From positions 13,066,377-13,130,376 of the forward strand of contig CP016211.1 of the NCBI GenBank assembly GCA_001931535.1: DNA of 64,000 nucleotides, read 5' to 3'. This DNA is from Minicystis rosea (GTDB lineage: Bacteria; Myxococcota_A; Polyangia; Polyangiales; Polyangiaceae). A model generated the notes under the pieces. That model was not told the origin of the DNA. It saw nothing but the letters and a program-made list of their open reading frames with translations, and ran no database searches. A program made the position numbers and the translations under genes. Positions within the stretch are counted from its first letter, which is position 1. Each line of letters starts with the position of its first letter. Positions 17,062 through 24,894 of the stretch are shown here, in pieces.

Positions 17062-19032
17062 TCAGCAATTGAGCTTCACGACGGCGCCGTTGACTTCAAC
17101 GTCGCCCGCGCTCGTGATCTTGATAGCCCCATCGGTGATGTGGATCGACGACCCACCCACCTGGAGATGAATCTCCTCCCCGCCGAACACATGCACCTTC
17201 GGCGCGACGACCTGCACCCCGGAGCGGCCCTTCACGAACACGGCATCCGCCTCGAGCGCGTGGTTGCCCGCCGTCGTGTCGTCGCGGTTCGAGCCGCACG
17301 AGATCAAGAGGTGCGCGCCAGCGTGGATCATCATCCGGTCGTCGGAGGTCATGCTGACCGTGTCGCCGTGGAGCGACAACGCGCCGGTCGCGTCGATGCT
17401 CTTGTCGCCTTCGACCTTCTCGGTCTGGTTGCCGACCACCCTGAGCGAGCGATTGCCCTTCACCGTGCGTGACTCGTTCCGCCCAACGATGGTCTCTGCA
17501 TCGCGCTCGACGACCTGCTTGAAGTCCCGCTGCGCGTGCATGGTCAGCCGCTCCGCGCCGGCCTGGTCGTCCATGAGGATCTCGTTGTAGCCGTCGCTCT
17601 TCGGCGTCGAGCGCGAGCGCCACACGCTGATGGCCTTGTCCGCAGGCAGCTTGAGCGGCGTCGTCACGAGCGCGTTGTGGACGCGGCCGACGATGATCGG
17701 CTGATCCGGATCGCCGTCGAGGTACGCGACGATGACCTCCTCGTTCACGCGCGGGAGCATCACGAACCCGAAGCCCGCGCCGGCCCAACCCTGCGCCACC
17801 CGCACACGCCGCGAGACGCCGCCGGTGTGCTTGTCGCGCCGATCCCAGCGGAATTCGATCTCGACGCGGCCGTACTTGTCGACGTCGATCTCCTGGCCTT
17901 CGGCGCCCACCACGAACGCCGTCTGCGTGCCGTGGATGCGTGACTTGGGCCGGAGCGTCGGCCGGAAGGGTTGGGCGAGATCCATGAGCTCGAGCTCGTG
18001 CGTGCGCTGGTCGTCGCCTTCTCGCTCCGTGCGGGTGCGGACGACGAGGAAGTCGCCGGCGAGGTCTTGGCGCGGGTGGTCGACGAGCGGCATCCGCGTG
18101 CCCGGTGGCAGCGCGAAGTTGCTCGTGCAGAGGATGCGGCGGCGCGCGTTGCGGGCAGCGTCGAGCCGGTGGGCGGCGCGGGCATCGCCTGGGGGCTGCG
18201 TCGTGAACGCTCCGACCTCGAAGGTATACGCTTCGAGCGGGCTCTCGTTCGTGAACGCGCCCGACGTTCCCGCGTCCTTCTTGGCTTCGAGCACCCGCTC
18301 GGGCTTCTCGAAGTCGTAGTCGCGCAGCGTCACCGAGGAGGTCTCGACCGCGGAGCGGATGACGGCGGTCAAGACGTGCGGCGTGTCGGTCTGCCCCTCG
18401 ACGAGCGCGTTCATGTTCGATGGATCGGAGAACGGGATCGATCCGGTGAGGCTCGGCGCGGCGGCAGAGGTGTCGTCGACCAGCGTCCACGTGCTGGCAT
18501 TCGCGTGGTCGAAGTAGGTCGCGATGCCCTGGTCGGCCAGGATGCGGAAGAGGAAGTCGTGATCGGTCTCGGCGTACTGCACGACGTACTCGCGTGCGGG
18601 CGCGTCGCCGACGCCGCGCGTGTCCGGTGCAGGGATGTGGCCGCCGTACGTGGGATCGGCGAGCACGGCTTCCACGATCTCGGGGACGCTGAGGTTCTGG
18701 AAGATGCGATGGTCGCGGCGGCGCGTGGTGAGCCAGAGCGGAGGGACAACGGTGAAGACGTAGTGCGAGCTGCCATCGGGCACGGCGGTGCGCTGCTCCA
18801 TGCGGCGGACGATGCCGTGGATTTGCTTCAGGAATGGCTCGTCACCGAAGTCGACGTCGACGGGCTGGCCGACGATGGCATTCTCGTCGAGGCTCGGATC
18901 TGACGAGAGGACTTCGACTGTCAGCTCGTAGAGCGCGCTCAGCTCTTCGCGGAGCTCGTAGCGGCGGACGACAAGATCGCTACCAGCGGCGCCGGGCGAT
19001 GATGGGAAGGAGAGTGTGACGTTGAGGGGCAT
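17062..19032 (-). CDS. vgrG: VgrG, type VI secretion spike protein
   Basis: 656 residues with the standard VgrG build: N-terminal gp27-like domain (VTLSFPSSPGAAGSDLVVRRYELREELS, then RDHRIFQNLSVPEIVEAVL and AETDHDFLFRILADQGI), an OB-fold with VDKYGRVEIEFRWDR, and a C-terminal gp5-like beta helix of short repeats (TIVGRNESRTVKGNRSLRVV). There is no C-terminal extension, so the cargo is carried by the downstream PAAR protein. ATG 19032 is the start; the frame stays open further upstream but becomes Arg-rich shadow sequence. The gene sits between a small conserved protein and the PAAR effector. No other T6SS core gene is in the window, so this is an orphan tip cluster. Confidence 0.94.
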   Translation of the reverse strand: MPLNVTLSFPSSPGAAGSDLVVRRYELREELSALYELTVEVLSSDPSLDENAIVGQPVDVDFGDEPFLKQIHGIVRRMEQRTAVPDGSSHYVFTVVPPLWLTTRRRDHRIFQNLSVPEIVEAVLADPTYGGHIPAPDTRGVGDAPAREYVVQYAETDHDFLFRILADQGIATYFDHANASTWTLVDDTSAAAPSLTGSIPFSDPSNMNALVEGQTDTPHVLTAVIRSAVETSSVTLRDYDFEKPERVLEAKKDAGTSGAFTNESPLEAYTFEVGAFTTQPPGDARAAHRLDAARNARRRILCTSNFALPPGTRMPLVDHPRQDLAGDFLVVRTRTEREGDDQRTHELELMDLAQPFRPTLRPKSRIHGTQTAFVVGAEGQEIDVDKYGRVEIEFRWDRRDKHTGGVSRRVRVAQGWAGAGFGFVMLPRVNEEVIVAYLDGDPDQPIIVGRVHNALVTTPLKLPADKAISVWRSRSTPKSDGYNEILMDDQAGAERLTMHAQRDFKQVVERDAETIVGRNESRTVKGNRSLRVVGNQTEKVEGDKSIDATGALSLHGDTVSMTSDDRMMIHAGAHLLISCGSNRDDTTAGNHALEADAVFVKGRSGVQVVAPKVHVFGGEEIHLQVGGSSIHITDGAIKITSAGDVEVNGAVVKLNC

Positions 19033-19046
19033 GTTGCTCTTCCTCC

Positions 19047-19625
19047 TCAACGAGAGCTGGTGAATGGGAGCGTGGGCCGCGGGAGGATCGCGCCGAGCTC
19101 CAACGTCTCGTTGGGCGTTGCCGACGGCGCGTGGAACGGGAGCGGCGGGACTGGGAGCGGATGCGACGTTTCGAGCGTGTCGGCGACGGCGGGCGGCGGG
19201 GGCGCGCCCGTGGGCCGGGTGGGCGGCGCGGGCGGGATCGGCTGCGCGTCGAGCAGCGGCGGCGGTGTCGCGGTCAGGTCGCGGCCGACGGTCGCAGCCT
19301 CGTCGCGCCACGGCTGCGCCTCGGTCGAGAGGAAGGCCGCGCCGGTGGGCAGCGTGTCGTCCACGTCGACCTTGCTCGCATCGCCGTGCTTCACCCGCTG
19401 GGTGGTCTCGCGGTAGCTCTTCCCGAAGAGGCGCGCGAGCGACTCCGCGTCGCCGTCGCCGGCGCGCATCCGCGCGATCCAGCGGGCCTCGATCGCGTCC
19501 CACGCCTCGGCGTCGAGGCCGAAAGCGTGGAGGATCTCGTGCTCGTCGGCGAAGGGATCGTCGAGCAAGGCAGACAGCTCGGCGAAGCGTTCGATGGTGT
19601 CGACGGGATCGGGTGACGTGGGCAT
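19047..19625 (-). CDS. Hypothetical protein upstream of vgrG (possible effector adaptor)
   Basis: 192 residues. The N-terminal half is acidic and helical (FAELSALLDDPFADEHEILHAF, WDAIEARWIARMRAGDGDAESLARLFGKSY); the second half is Pro/Ala-rich and probably disordered. ATG 19625 has an excellent GGAGGAGA site. It is separated from vgrG by only 14 bp, so the two are co-transcribed, and it is the first gene of the minus-strand tip operon. Its position suggests an adaptor/chaperone that loads the PAAR effector, but it shows none of the known adaptor domain motifs (DUF4123, DUF1795) that I can recognise. Confidence 0.72.
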   Translation of the reverse strand: MPTSPDPVDTIERFAELSALLDDPFADEHEILHAFGLDAEAWDAIEARWIARMRAGDGDAESLARLFGKSYRETTQRVKHGDASKVDVDDTLPTGAAFLSTEAQPWRDEAATVGRDLTATPPPLLDAQPIPPAPPTRPTGAPPPPAVADTLETSHPLPVPPLPFHAPSATPNETLELGAILPRPTLPFTSSR

Positions 19626-19738
19626 GCGGGTCTCCTCCGTGAGACAAAGAGGGGCCGAGGCGCCGCGGAGCGGTGCCGGTCGGGAGGATGAGGAGGCAGG
19701 GCGCCTCTCGGCGCGGTCACCTCGACCCCTCACCTGAT

Positions 19739-19862
19739 AAGCGTCACGAGCCCCGCGATGGAGCCGGCTCGGCGCACGATTTCGACACCGGGAGGGGGCC
19801 TCGAAGAAAAAACGAAAAAAGTGCTCCTCGGGCCCGGCTCCATGACGGGGCTCGTGACGCTT
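19739..19862. repeat. 124-bp element bounded by 34-bp inverted repeats, in a divergent promoter region
   Basis: The left arm 19739-19772 begins AAGCGTCACGAGCCCCG and the right arm 19829-19862 is its reverse complement, with about five mismatches over 34 bases. The spacer is A-rich (GAAGAAAAAACGAAAAAAG), the most AT-rich spot of this region. It lies between the T6SS tip operon (minus) and the kinase/sigma operon (plus), in a 293-bp gap with no gene. It could be a MITE-like remnant, an operator pair for a dimeric regulator, or a transcript hairpin. Confidence 0.75.
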
Positions 19863-19918
19863 CCCTTTTAATGGGGCGCTGCCACCGTTCGCGGTCCGTC
19901 ACCCCCACAGGCTCGCTC

Positions 19919-21058
19919 ATGCTCACCTTCAAACCAGGCGACGTGTTCGGACAACTGGCGATCGAGAGCTTCCTCGGCGCCGGCCTGCACGGCGAGGTCT
20001 ACGCCGTGCGGCACGTCCACACGGATCAGTCCTTCGCGCTCAAGGTCTCGCACCTCGTGCAGCGCGCCGATGCCAATGCCGTTCGGCGCGCGCTCACGGC
20101 GGCGAAGGGCACCTACTCCATCGAGCACGCCAACGTGGTGAAGGTCTTCGACCTCGGTTGCGAGGACGACGGGATGGTGTGGATCCGGATGGAGCTGCTC
20201 CAGGGGTGCAGCATTGCGACGCTGCTCGCGTGGCAGGGGCGGCTCTCGCCGCGGATGGCGCTCGCGGTCGCGTACGAGGCGGCGTGGGGGCTCGCCGCGG
20301 CGCACGAGGCGCAGATCGTTCATCGCGACGTGAAGCCGGGCAACCTGTTCCTGGTCAACCTCGGCCGCGGGCGGACGGCGGTGAAGCTGCTCGACTTCTC
20401 CGTCGCGAAGGTACTGCCCGACTCCGTCGCCACGACGCTCGGGCGCAACGGGCTCGGGACGCCGGGCTACATGCCGGCGGAGCAGATTTTCGGAGCGCCC
20501 GCGCACCCGTGCTTCGACATCTACGCGCTGGGCATGACCCTCTGGACGATGCTGGCCGGCTACCACCCTTTTCAGGCTCATCTCCACGACATGCACGTCA
20601 TCGCGCAGAAGCAGGTGTACGAGCTGCCGCCGTCGCTGGCCGACGCCGGCCTGCCGCCGTCGATCGACGACCTCGTGCGCCGCGCAGTGCTCAAGGATCC
20701 CTCCGCGCGTTACCCCTCGATGACGGCCTTCGCGCGGGCGATCGGCGAGGCGCACGTCTGGCTCGCGGAGGAGATCGCGGCGGGCCGGCTGTCGTTCCCC
20801 ATGCCGCCGATGGAGCCCGCGATCCCCGGCGCGATCACGCACCGCGCGTATGTGCCACCCGTGTCGTTGCGCCAGGCACCGAGCGCACCCGCCGCGCCGG
20901 CGGAGCGCGTGATCCTCGCCGGCGTGCCCGATGGCGCCGCGGAGGCCGAGGATGTCGCGGCGACGCTGCCGCTCGGCGAGGAAGGACTCGCCCGATTTTT
21001 CCCCGTGCGCGACGCCGTGATCCCACCGGCGCCGCCCGATCGAAAGGAGAACCGATGA
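19919..21058 (+). CDS. Ser/Thr protein kinase, first gene of a coupled kinase/sigma operon
   Basis: 379 residues. The kinase domain spans ~10-290: LGAGLHGEVYAV loop, FALKVSH lysine, VHRDVKPGNLF, and LLDFSVAK, in which the DFG glycine is replaced by Ser. TPGYMPAEQ follows. The HRD and DFS aspartates remain, so activity is plausible. The C-terminal ~80 residues are Pro/Ala-rich without a membrane helix. ATG 19919 is the start. Its TGA overlaps the next ATG (ATGA at 21055-21058), beginning a chain of four such overlaps. It is transcribed divergently from the T6SS tip operon. Confidence 0.86.
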   Translation: MLTFKPGDVFGQLAIESFLGAGLHGEVYAVRHVHTDQSFALKVSHLVQRADANAVRRALTAAKGTYSIEHANVVKVFDLGCEDDGMVWIRMELLQGCSIATLLAWQGRLSPRMALAVAYEAAWGLAAAHEAQIVHRDVKPGNLFLVNLGRGRTAVKLLDFSVAKVLPDSVATTLGRNGLGTPGYMPAEQIFGAPAHPCFDIYALGMTLWTMLAGYHPFQAHLHDMHVIAQKQVYELPPSLADAGLPPSIDDLVRRAVLKDPSARYPSMTAFARAIGEAHVWLAEEIAAGRLSFPMPPMEPAIPGAITHRAYVPPVSLRQAPSAPAAPAERVILAGVPDGAAEAEDVAATLPLGEEGLARFFPVRDAVIPPAPPDRKENR

Positions 21059-21336
21059 GCCACACGAACGCGCCGGACCCGAGCCCCCTCACGCCCGAGG
21101 AAGAGGCGTTGATGCAGGAGCAGATCGAGGCCGCGATCGCGCCATATAAGGCGATCACGCCGCCGCACCTCTACGCCGTCATGCGCCGCGAGGCCGAGGA
21201 GAAGATGCGCGCGCACCCGGCGGTGCGCCTCCTGCTCGCCGCCGGGACGAAGCGCGCGGCACCTGACACGAGCGCCGAGGTGCCGAAGGACGGCGTGGAG
21301 GTCATCGAGCCCGAGGAGCAGAAGGAGGGAGCATGA
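21055..21336 (+). CDS. Small acidic hypothetical protein
   Basis: 93 residues: an acidic helical N-terminus (LTPEEEALMQEQIEAAIAPYK), then HLYAVMRREAEEKMRAHP, then an acidic tail. No signal peptide or membrane segment. It overlaps the kinase stop at its 5' end and the sigma-factor start at its 3' end, both by four bases. A small acidic protein directly before a sigma factor could be an anti-sigma or anti-anti-sigma partner phosphorylated by the flanking kinases, but the sequence shows no such motif. Family not recognised. Confidence 0.72.
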   Translation: MSHTNAPDPSPLTPEEEALMQEQIEAAIAPYKAITPPHLYAVMRREAEEKMRAHPAVRLLLAAGTKRAAPDTSAEVPKDGVEVIEPEEQKEGA

Positions 21337-22121
21337 AGGACGTCGCGCCGCCCCCGCCGCCCACCGAGCGCGAGCAACGGCTCGTGCGCGAAGCGGTGCA
21401 CGTCGTGGCCGAGTGCGCCGCCGACGTGGCGCCGCGCTGGTCGCGCTTCGTCTCCAATCCGGAGGAGCTCTACGCGGTGGGGACGTTCGCGCTCTACCGC
21501 GCGGCCCGCGCGTTCCGCGACGAGATGTGCCCCTCGTTCGTGCTGTTCGCGCGCTGCCGCGTGCGCTGGGCCATGCTCGACAACCTGCGCCTCCAGGCGC
21601 GGCGGCACCGGATCGAGCGCGCCGCCATGGCAGCGTCCGATCGGTTCGCCGCGGAGTACGCGCTCGCGGGCTTCGACGTCCTCGACCACGACCAGGACGA
21701 CATCCGCCGGCACCTCCACGAGTTCGCGAGCCGGCTGTTCGCCGCCACCTTCGCCGCTGGGATTGATGAGGTGTTGCGTGGCGACGATCGGGAGGCCGTC
21801 GAGCTGCGCGCGGAGTACGCGCACGCGATCACCTCGCTGCGCAAGGCGCTCGGCGCGTTAGAGCCGAGGGAGGCCGAGGTGGTCGTGCTCGTCTACGGCA
21901 AGGGGAAGACGTTGCAGGAGGTGAGCGAGCACGTCGGCGTCGCCTACTCGACCGCACGCGAAAGGCACGCGCGCGCGCTCGACCGGCTGCACAAGTTCTT
22001 GACCGCGTTCGGGGTCACGCGCGCGCCGCCGCCCATCGACGCGCCGGGCGTCCCACCCGTGCTCGCTGCGAACGACATCGCGCCCTCATTAGGCGAAGCC
22101 GGAGAAGGAGGGCCGCCATGA
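21333..22121 (+). CDS. RNA polymerase sigma factor, sigma-70 family
   Basis: 262 residues. Residues ~40-110 correspond to sigma region 2 (NPEELYAVGTFALYRAARAF, FARCRVRWAMLDNLR). Residues ~165-230 correspond to region 4 with a helix-turn-helix (LEPREAEVVVLVYGKGKTLQ, VSEHVGVAYSTARERHARAL). The spacer is longer than in classic ECF factors, and the layout is closer to small FliA/SigB-like factors. A Pro-rich C-terminal tail of ~35 residues is extra. Being embedded by ATGA overlaps between two kinases, its activity is probably linked to phosphorylation (inference). Possible targets include the operon itself and the divergent T6SS tip genes. Confidence 0.82.
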   Translation: MKDVAPPPPPTEREQRLVREAVHVVAECAADVAPRWSRFVSNPEELYAVGTFALYRAARAFRDEMCPSFVLFARCRVRWAMLDNLRLQARRHRIERAAMAASDRFAAEYALAGFDVLDHDQDDIRRHLHEFASRLFAATFAAGIDEVLRGDDREAVELRAEYAHAITSLRKALGALEPREAEVVVLVYGKGKTLQEVSEHVGVAYSTARERHARALDRLHKFLTAFGVTRAPPPIDAPGVPPVLAANDIAPSLGEAGEGGPP

Positions 22122-22435
22122 GCCTTCGAGGCATGTTGTGCAGCGACGGCAAGGCTTCCGCCCGCGTCTTCACGGTGCTCGCGCTGCCGGCGGCCGGGCC
22201 GAAGCCGAGGGATGAGCTGACGCGCGTGCTCTTCACGCCTCCGCCCGACGTCCCGCGACGGGCGGCTCCCGTTCAGTCCTCGGGGCCGCGGCAGCCGGAT
22301 CAGGTGCGCCGCCAGGAGCCGCGCCCGGGGATCGAGTTTCCCGACAACCGCTCGGCCTTGTCGACCCAGCGGTTCATCGTCGATCCGGTTTGGGCCGCCG
22401 TGGAGCTGCGGCGCATGTTCGCGGAGGAGCCATGA
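22118..22435 (+). CDS. Small hypothetical protein
   Basis: 105 residues, Pro/Arg-rich middle, with no recognised domain, signal peptide or membrane helix. It overlaps the sigma-factor stop and the next kinase start by four bases each, which is strong evidence that it is a real translated gene. The segment FIVDPVWAAVELRRMFAEEP at the end is the most structured part. It may be a regulatory partner of the sigma factor or the kinase. Confidence 0.68.
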   Translation: MSLRGMLCSDGKASARVFTVLALPAAGPKPRDELTRVLFTPPPDVPRRAAPVQSSGPRQPDQVRRQEPRPGIEFPDNRSALSTQRFIVDPVWAAVELRRMFAEEP

Positions 22436-23874
22436 GCGAGATCAAGCCGGGCGACGTGGTGCTCGGGAAATACCGGGTCGAGCGCGTGCTGGGACAGGGA
22501 GCGATGGGCTGTGTGCTCGCCGTGATGAACGTGGACCTCGAGCAGCGCTTCGCGATCAAGCTGATGAAGGCGAGCCGCGCGCCCGCGGAGGCGCACGCGC
22601 GGTTCGTGCGGGAGGCGAAGATCACAGCGAAGCTCCGGTCCGAGCACGCGGTGAAGGTGCTCGACGTCGGCACGACCGAGGGCGGCGAGCCGTATATGCT
22701 GATGGAGCACCTCGAAGGGCGCGACCTCGCGGACGAGCTGCGCGCCCGCGGGCCGCTGCCTGTCGGAGAGGCCGTGGAGCACATCCTCCAGGCGTGCGAA
22801 GCGCTCGCGGAGGCACACGCGGCGGGCGTGGTCCATCGCGACATCAAGCCGGCGAACCTGTTCCTCGCGCGCGGCGCGGGCGGGCGCGTGGTCTTGAAGG
22901 TGCTCGACTTCGGCGTGTCGAAGCTCGCGGGCGACGGCGCGCTCACGGGCGATCTCGCGGCGCTGGGGAGCCCGCTCTACATGTCGCCCGAGCAGATGAA
23001 CGCGTCGAAGGACGTCGACGCGCGGTGCGATGTCTGGGCGCTCGGGGTGACGTTGTTCGAGCTGCTCGTGGGGCGCACGCCGTTCCACGCCGACACCATC
23101 CACGTGGTCGTCGCGCAGGTGGGGCTCAAGGATCCTCCGCCGCTCGCCCCCCTCCGGCCCGACTTGCCCGCGGGGCTCGAAGCGGTGATCCGCGCCTGCC
23201 TGGAGAAGACTCCGGAGCGGCGCATGGCGAGCGTCGCTGCGCTGGCGGCAGCCCTCGCGCCGTTCGGGCCGGAGCGCGCCAAGCGCCACGCCGAGCAGGC
23301 CGCGGCGGTGCTCGGCGAGCAGGTGGCGCCGGCGCGGCCGACGGTGGAGCTTCCGCCGGCCGAGAGCGCGACGCGCACGGGCGTGCAGACGGCGCCGCTC
23401 CCACCCGCGGCGCTCACGGCGACGACTGGGGGGAGGGCGGCGTTAGCGCAGGCGACGCTGTCGACGTCCGCGCTCACACCGCCGAAGCGCCGGCGTGGAG
23501 TGTTCGCCGCGGCCGCGGCGGCGCTCGCGGCGGGCGGCGCGCTCGCGGCGGCCTTGGTCGGGGGACGAGGACGAGCGTTGGGGCCTTCGCTTGGTGCGGG
23601 CACGGTACCCGAGCCGCCGGCGTCATCGCCCGCGCTGCCGCAGGTCGAGGCTCCGCGTGTGGGGCTGTCCGAGGCAGGCGCGTCGAGTGAGGCGGCGATG
23701 GATGCGGGCGCGCCGGCTGCCACGGCAACGGCGAGCGCGCGGGCGACGGAGGCGGCGCCTCCGAAGAGCAAGCCCGCGGCGCCGAAGGCTGCGCCGCAGT
23801 CCGAGCCACGCGCGCCCGCGGAGACGCCGAAGGCTGCGCCGGTGAAGCCGCCGGGCACGACCTACAACCTTTGA
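22432..23874 (+). CDS. Ser/Thr protein kinase with C-terminal transmembrane helix
   Basis: 480 residues. A complete kinase domain lies at ~8-270: LGQGAMGCVLAV, FAIKLMK, VHRDIKPANLFL, LDFGVSK, YMSPEQM. A Pro/Ala linker follows, then one transmembrane helix near residue 350 (VFAAAAAALAAGGALAAAL) and a long Pro/Ala/Lys-rich tail that would lie outside the membrane, a PknB-like arrangement without PASTA repeats. ATG 22432 overlaps the preceding stop as ATGA. It is followed after 17 bp by the envelope protein gene. Confidence 0.9.
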   Translation: MSEIKPGDVVLGKYRVERVLGQGAMGCVLAVMNVDLEQRFAIKLMKASRAPAEAHARFVREAKITAKLRSEHAVKVLDVGTTEGGEPYMLMEHLEGRDLADELRARGPLPVGEAVEHILQACEALAEAHAAGVVHRDIKPANLFLARGAGGRVVLKVLDFGVSKLAGDGALTGDLAALGSPLYMSPEQMNASKDVDARCDVWALGVTLFELLVGRTPFHADTIHVVVAQVGLKDPPPLAPLRPDLPAGLEAVIRACLEKTPERRMASVAALAAALAPFGPERAKRHAEQAAAVLGEQVAPARPTVELPPAESATRTGVQTAPLPPAALTATTGGRAALAQATLSTSALTPPKRRRGVFAAAAAALAAGGALAAALVGGRGRALGPSLGAGTVPEPPASSPALPQVEAPRVGLSEAGASSEAAMDAGAPAATATASARATEAAPPKSKPAAPKAAPQSEPRAPAETPKAAPVKPPGTTYNL

Positions 23875-23891
23875 GGGGAGCGAGAGCATCG

Positions 23892-24892
23892 ATGAAGAGG
23901 ACACGGAGCGTTGTTGGGGGCGCGACGGCGATCGCGATCGTCGTCGCGACGACGGCGATGCCGGCACGCGCGCAGGGCACAGCGGACGAAGCCGCCGCCG
24001 TTGCGCTGTTCAACGAAGCGAAGAAGCTCGTGGGCGCCGGCAACTATGCGGCAGCGTGCCCGAAGTTCGTGGAGGTGCGGCGGGTGATGCCCACCCCGGG
24101 GCTCTTCCTGAACCTGGGTGATTGCTACGAGCACCTTGGGAAGATGGCGAGCGCCTGGGGGGCGTTCAAAGAGGCCGAGCGGATCGCGGGCGCCGCGCGA
24201 GACGCGGATCGGTTGGGAGAGGCAGGTCGGCGCGCGAAAGTGATCGAGGGGCAGCTCTCGCGGCTGACGATTACGGTGGGCACGGCGGAGCGGCTGCCCG
24301 GCCTCCAGATCAAGCGCGATGACGGTGTGATCGGCGAGGGCCAGTGGGGCTCGGCCGTGCCTGTGGACGCCGGCGAGCACGTGATCGAGGTCTCGGCGTC
24401 GGGGCATCGATCGTGGCTGACGACGATCACGGTGCCGCCGAATGGCGCGGCGATTTCGGTGGCCGTGCCGCGCCTGGTGCCGGATCCGGTCCTGGTGGCG
24501 CCGCCGGAGGAGCCGGGCTCGTGGTGGACGGGGCAGCGCATCGCGGGGGCGAGCGTCGGCGGGGTGGGTGTCGTGGGGCTCGTGATGGGCGCGATCTTCG
24601 GGGGCAGACGCTCTCGAAGATCAAGGAGTCCAAGGCGCACTGCTCGCCGAGCGATCCCAACTTTTGCAACGACGTCGGCGTAGCGTTGCGCAACGACGCG
24701 AAGACGGCGGGCACGGCGTCGACGGCGGCGCTCGTGGCGGGCTCGGTGCTGCTGGTCGGCGGCGCGGTGCTGATTCTGGCGGCGCCGGCAGCGAAGGCGC
24801 CGGGGGAGAAGACGAGAGAGGCCGCGAGGCTGGATCTGCGTCCGCTGGTGGGCTCGGGTGAGGCGGGGCTCGTACTCAGGGGCAGGTGGTGA
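23892..24892 (+). CDS. Tetratrico/PEGA-like envelope protein, frameshifted in a G-run
   Basis: A signal peptide (IVVATTAMPARAQG) is followed by tetratrico-like helices (AVALFNEAKKLVGAGNYAAA, GLFLNLGDCYEHLGK), a PEGA-like beta segment (VDAGEHVIEVSASGHRSW) and two hydrophobic segments. As written, the first frame runs into Arg-rich nonsense and stops at 24683, while the natural continuation (QTLSKIKESKAHCSPSDPNF, then a membrane helix ALVAGSVLLVGGAVLIL) is in another frame and ends at 24892. One missing G in the run at 24600-24604 restores a 333-residue protein. Proteins of this layout commonly sit behind membrane kinases in myxobacteria. ATG 23892 is the start. Confidence 0.75.
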
Positions 24893-24894
24893 CG

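Noticed and set aside
19033..19647. VgrG starting as far upstream as 19647
   Set aside because: The extra ~205 residues are Arg-rich shadow of the small gene 19047-19625. MPLNVTLSF at 19032 is the normal VgrG start.
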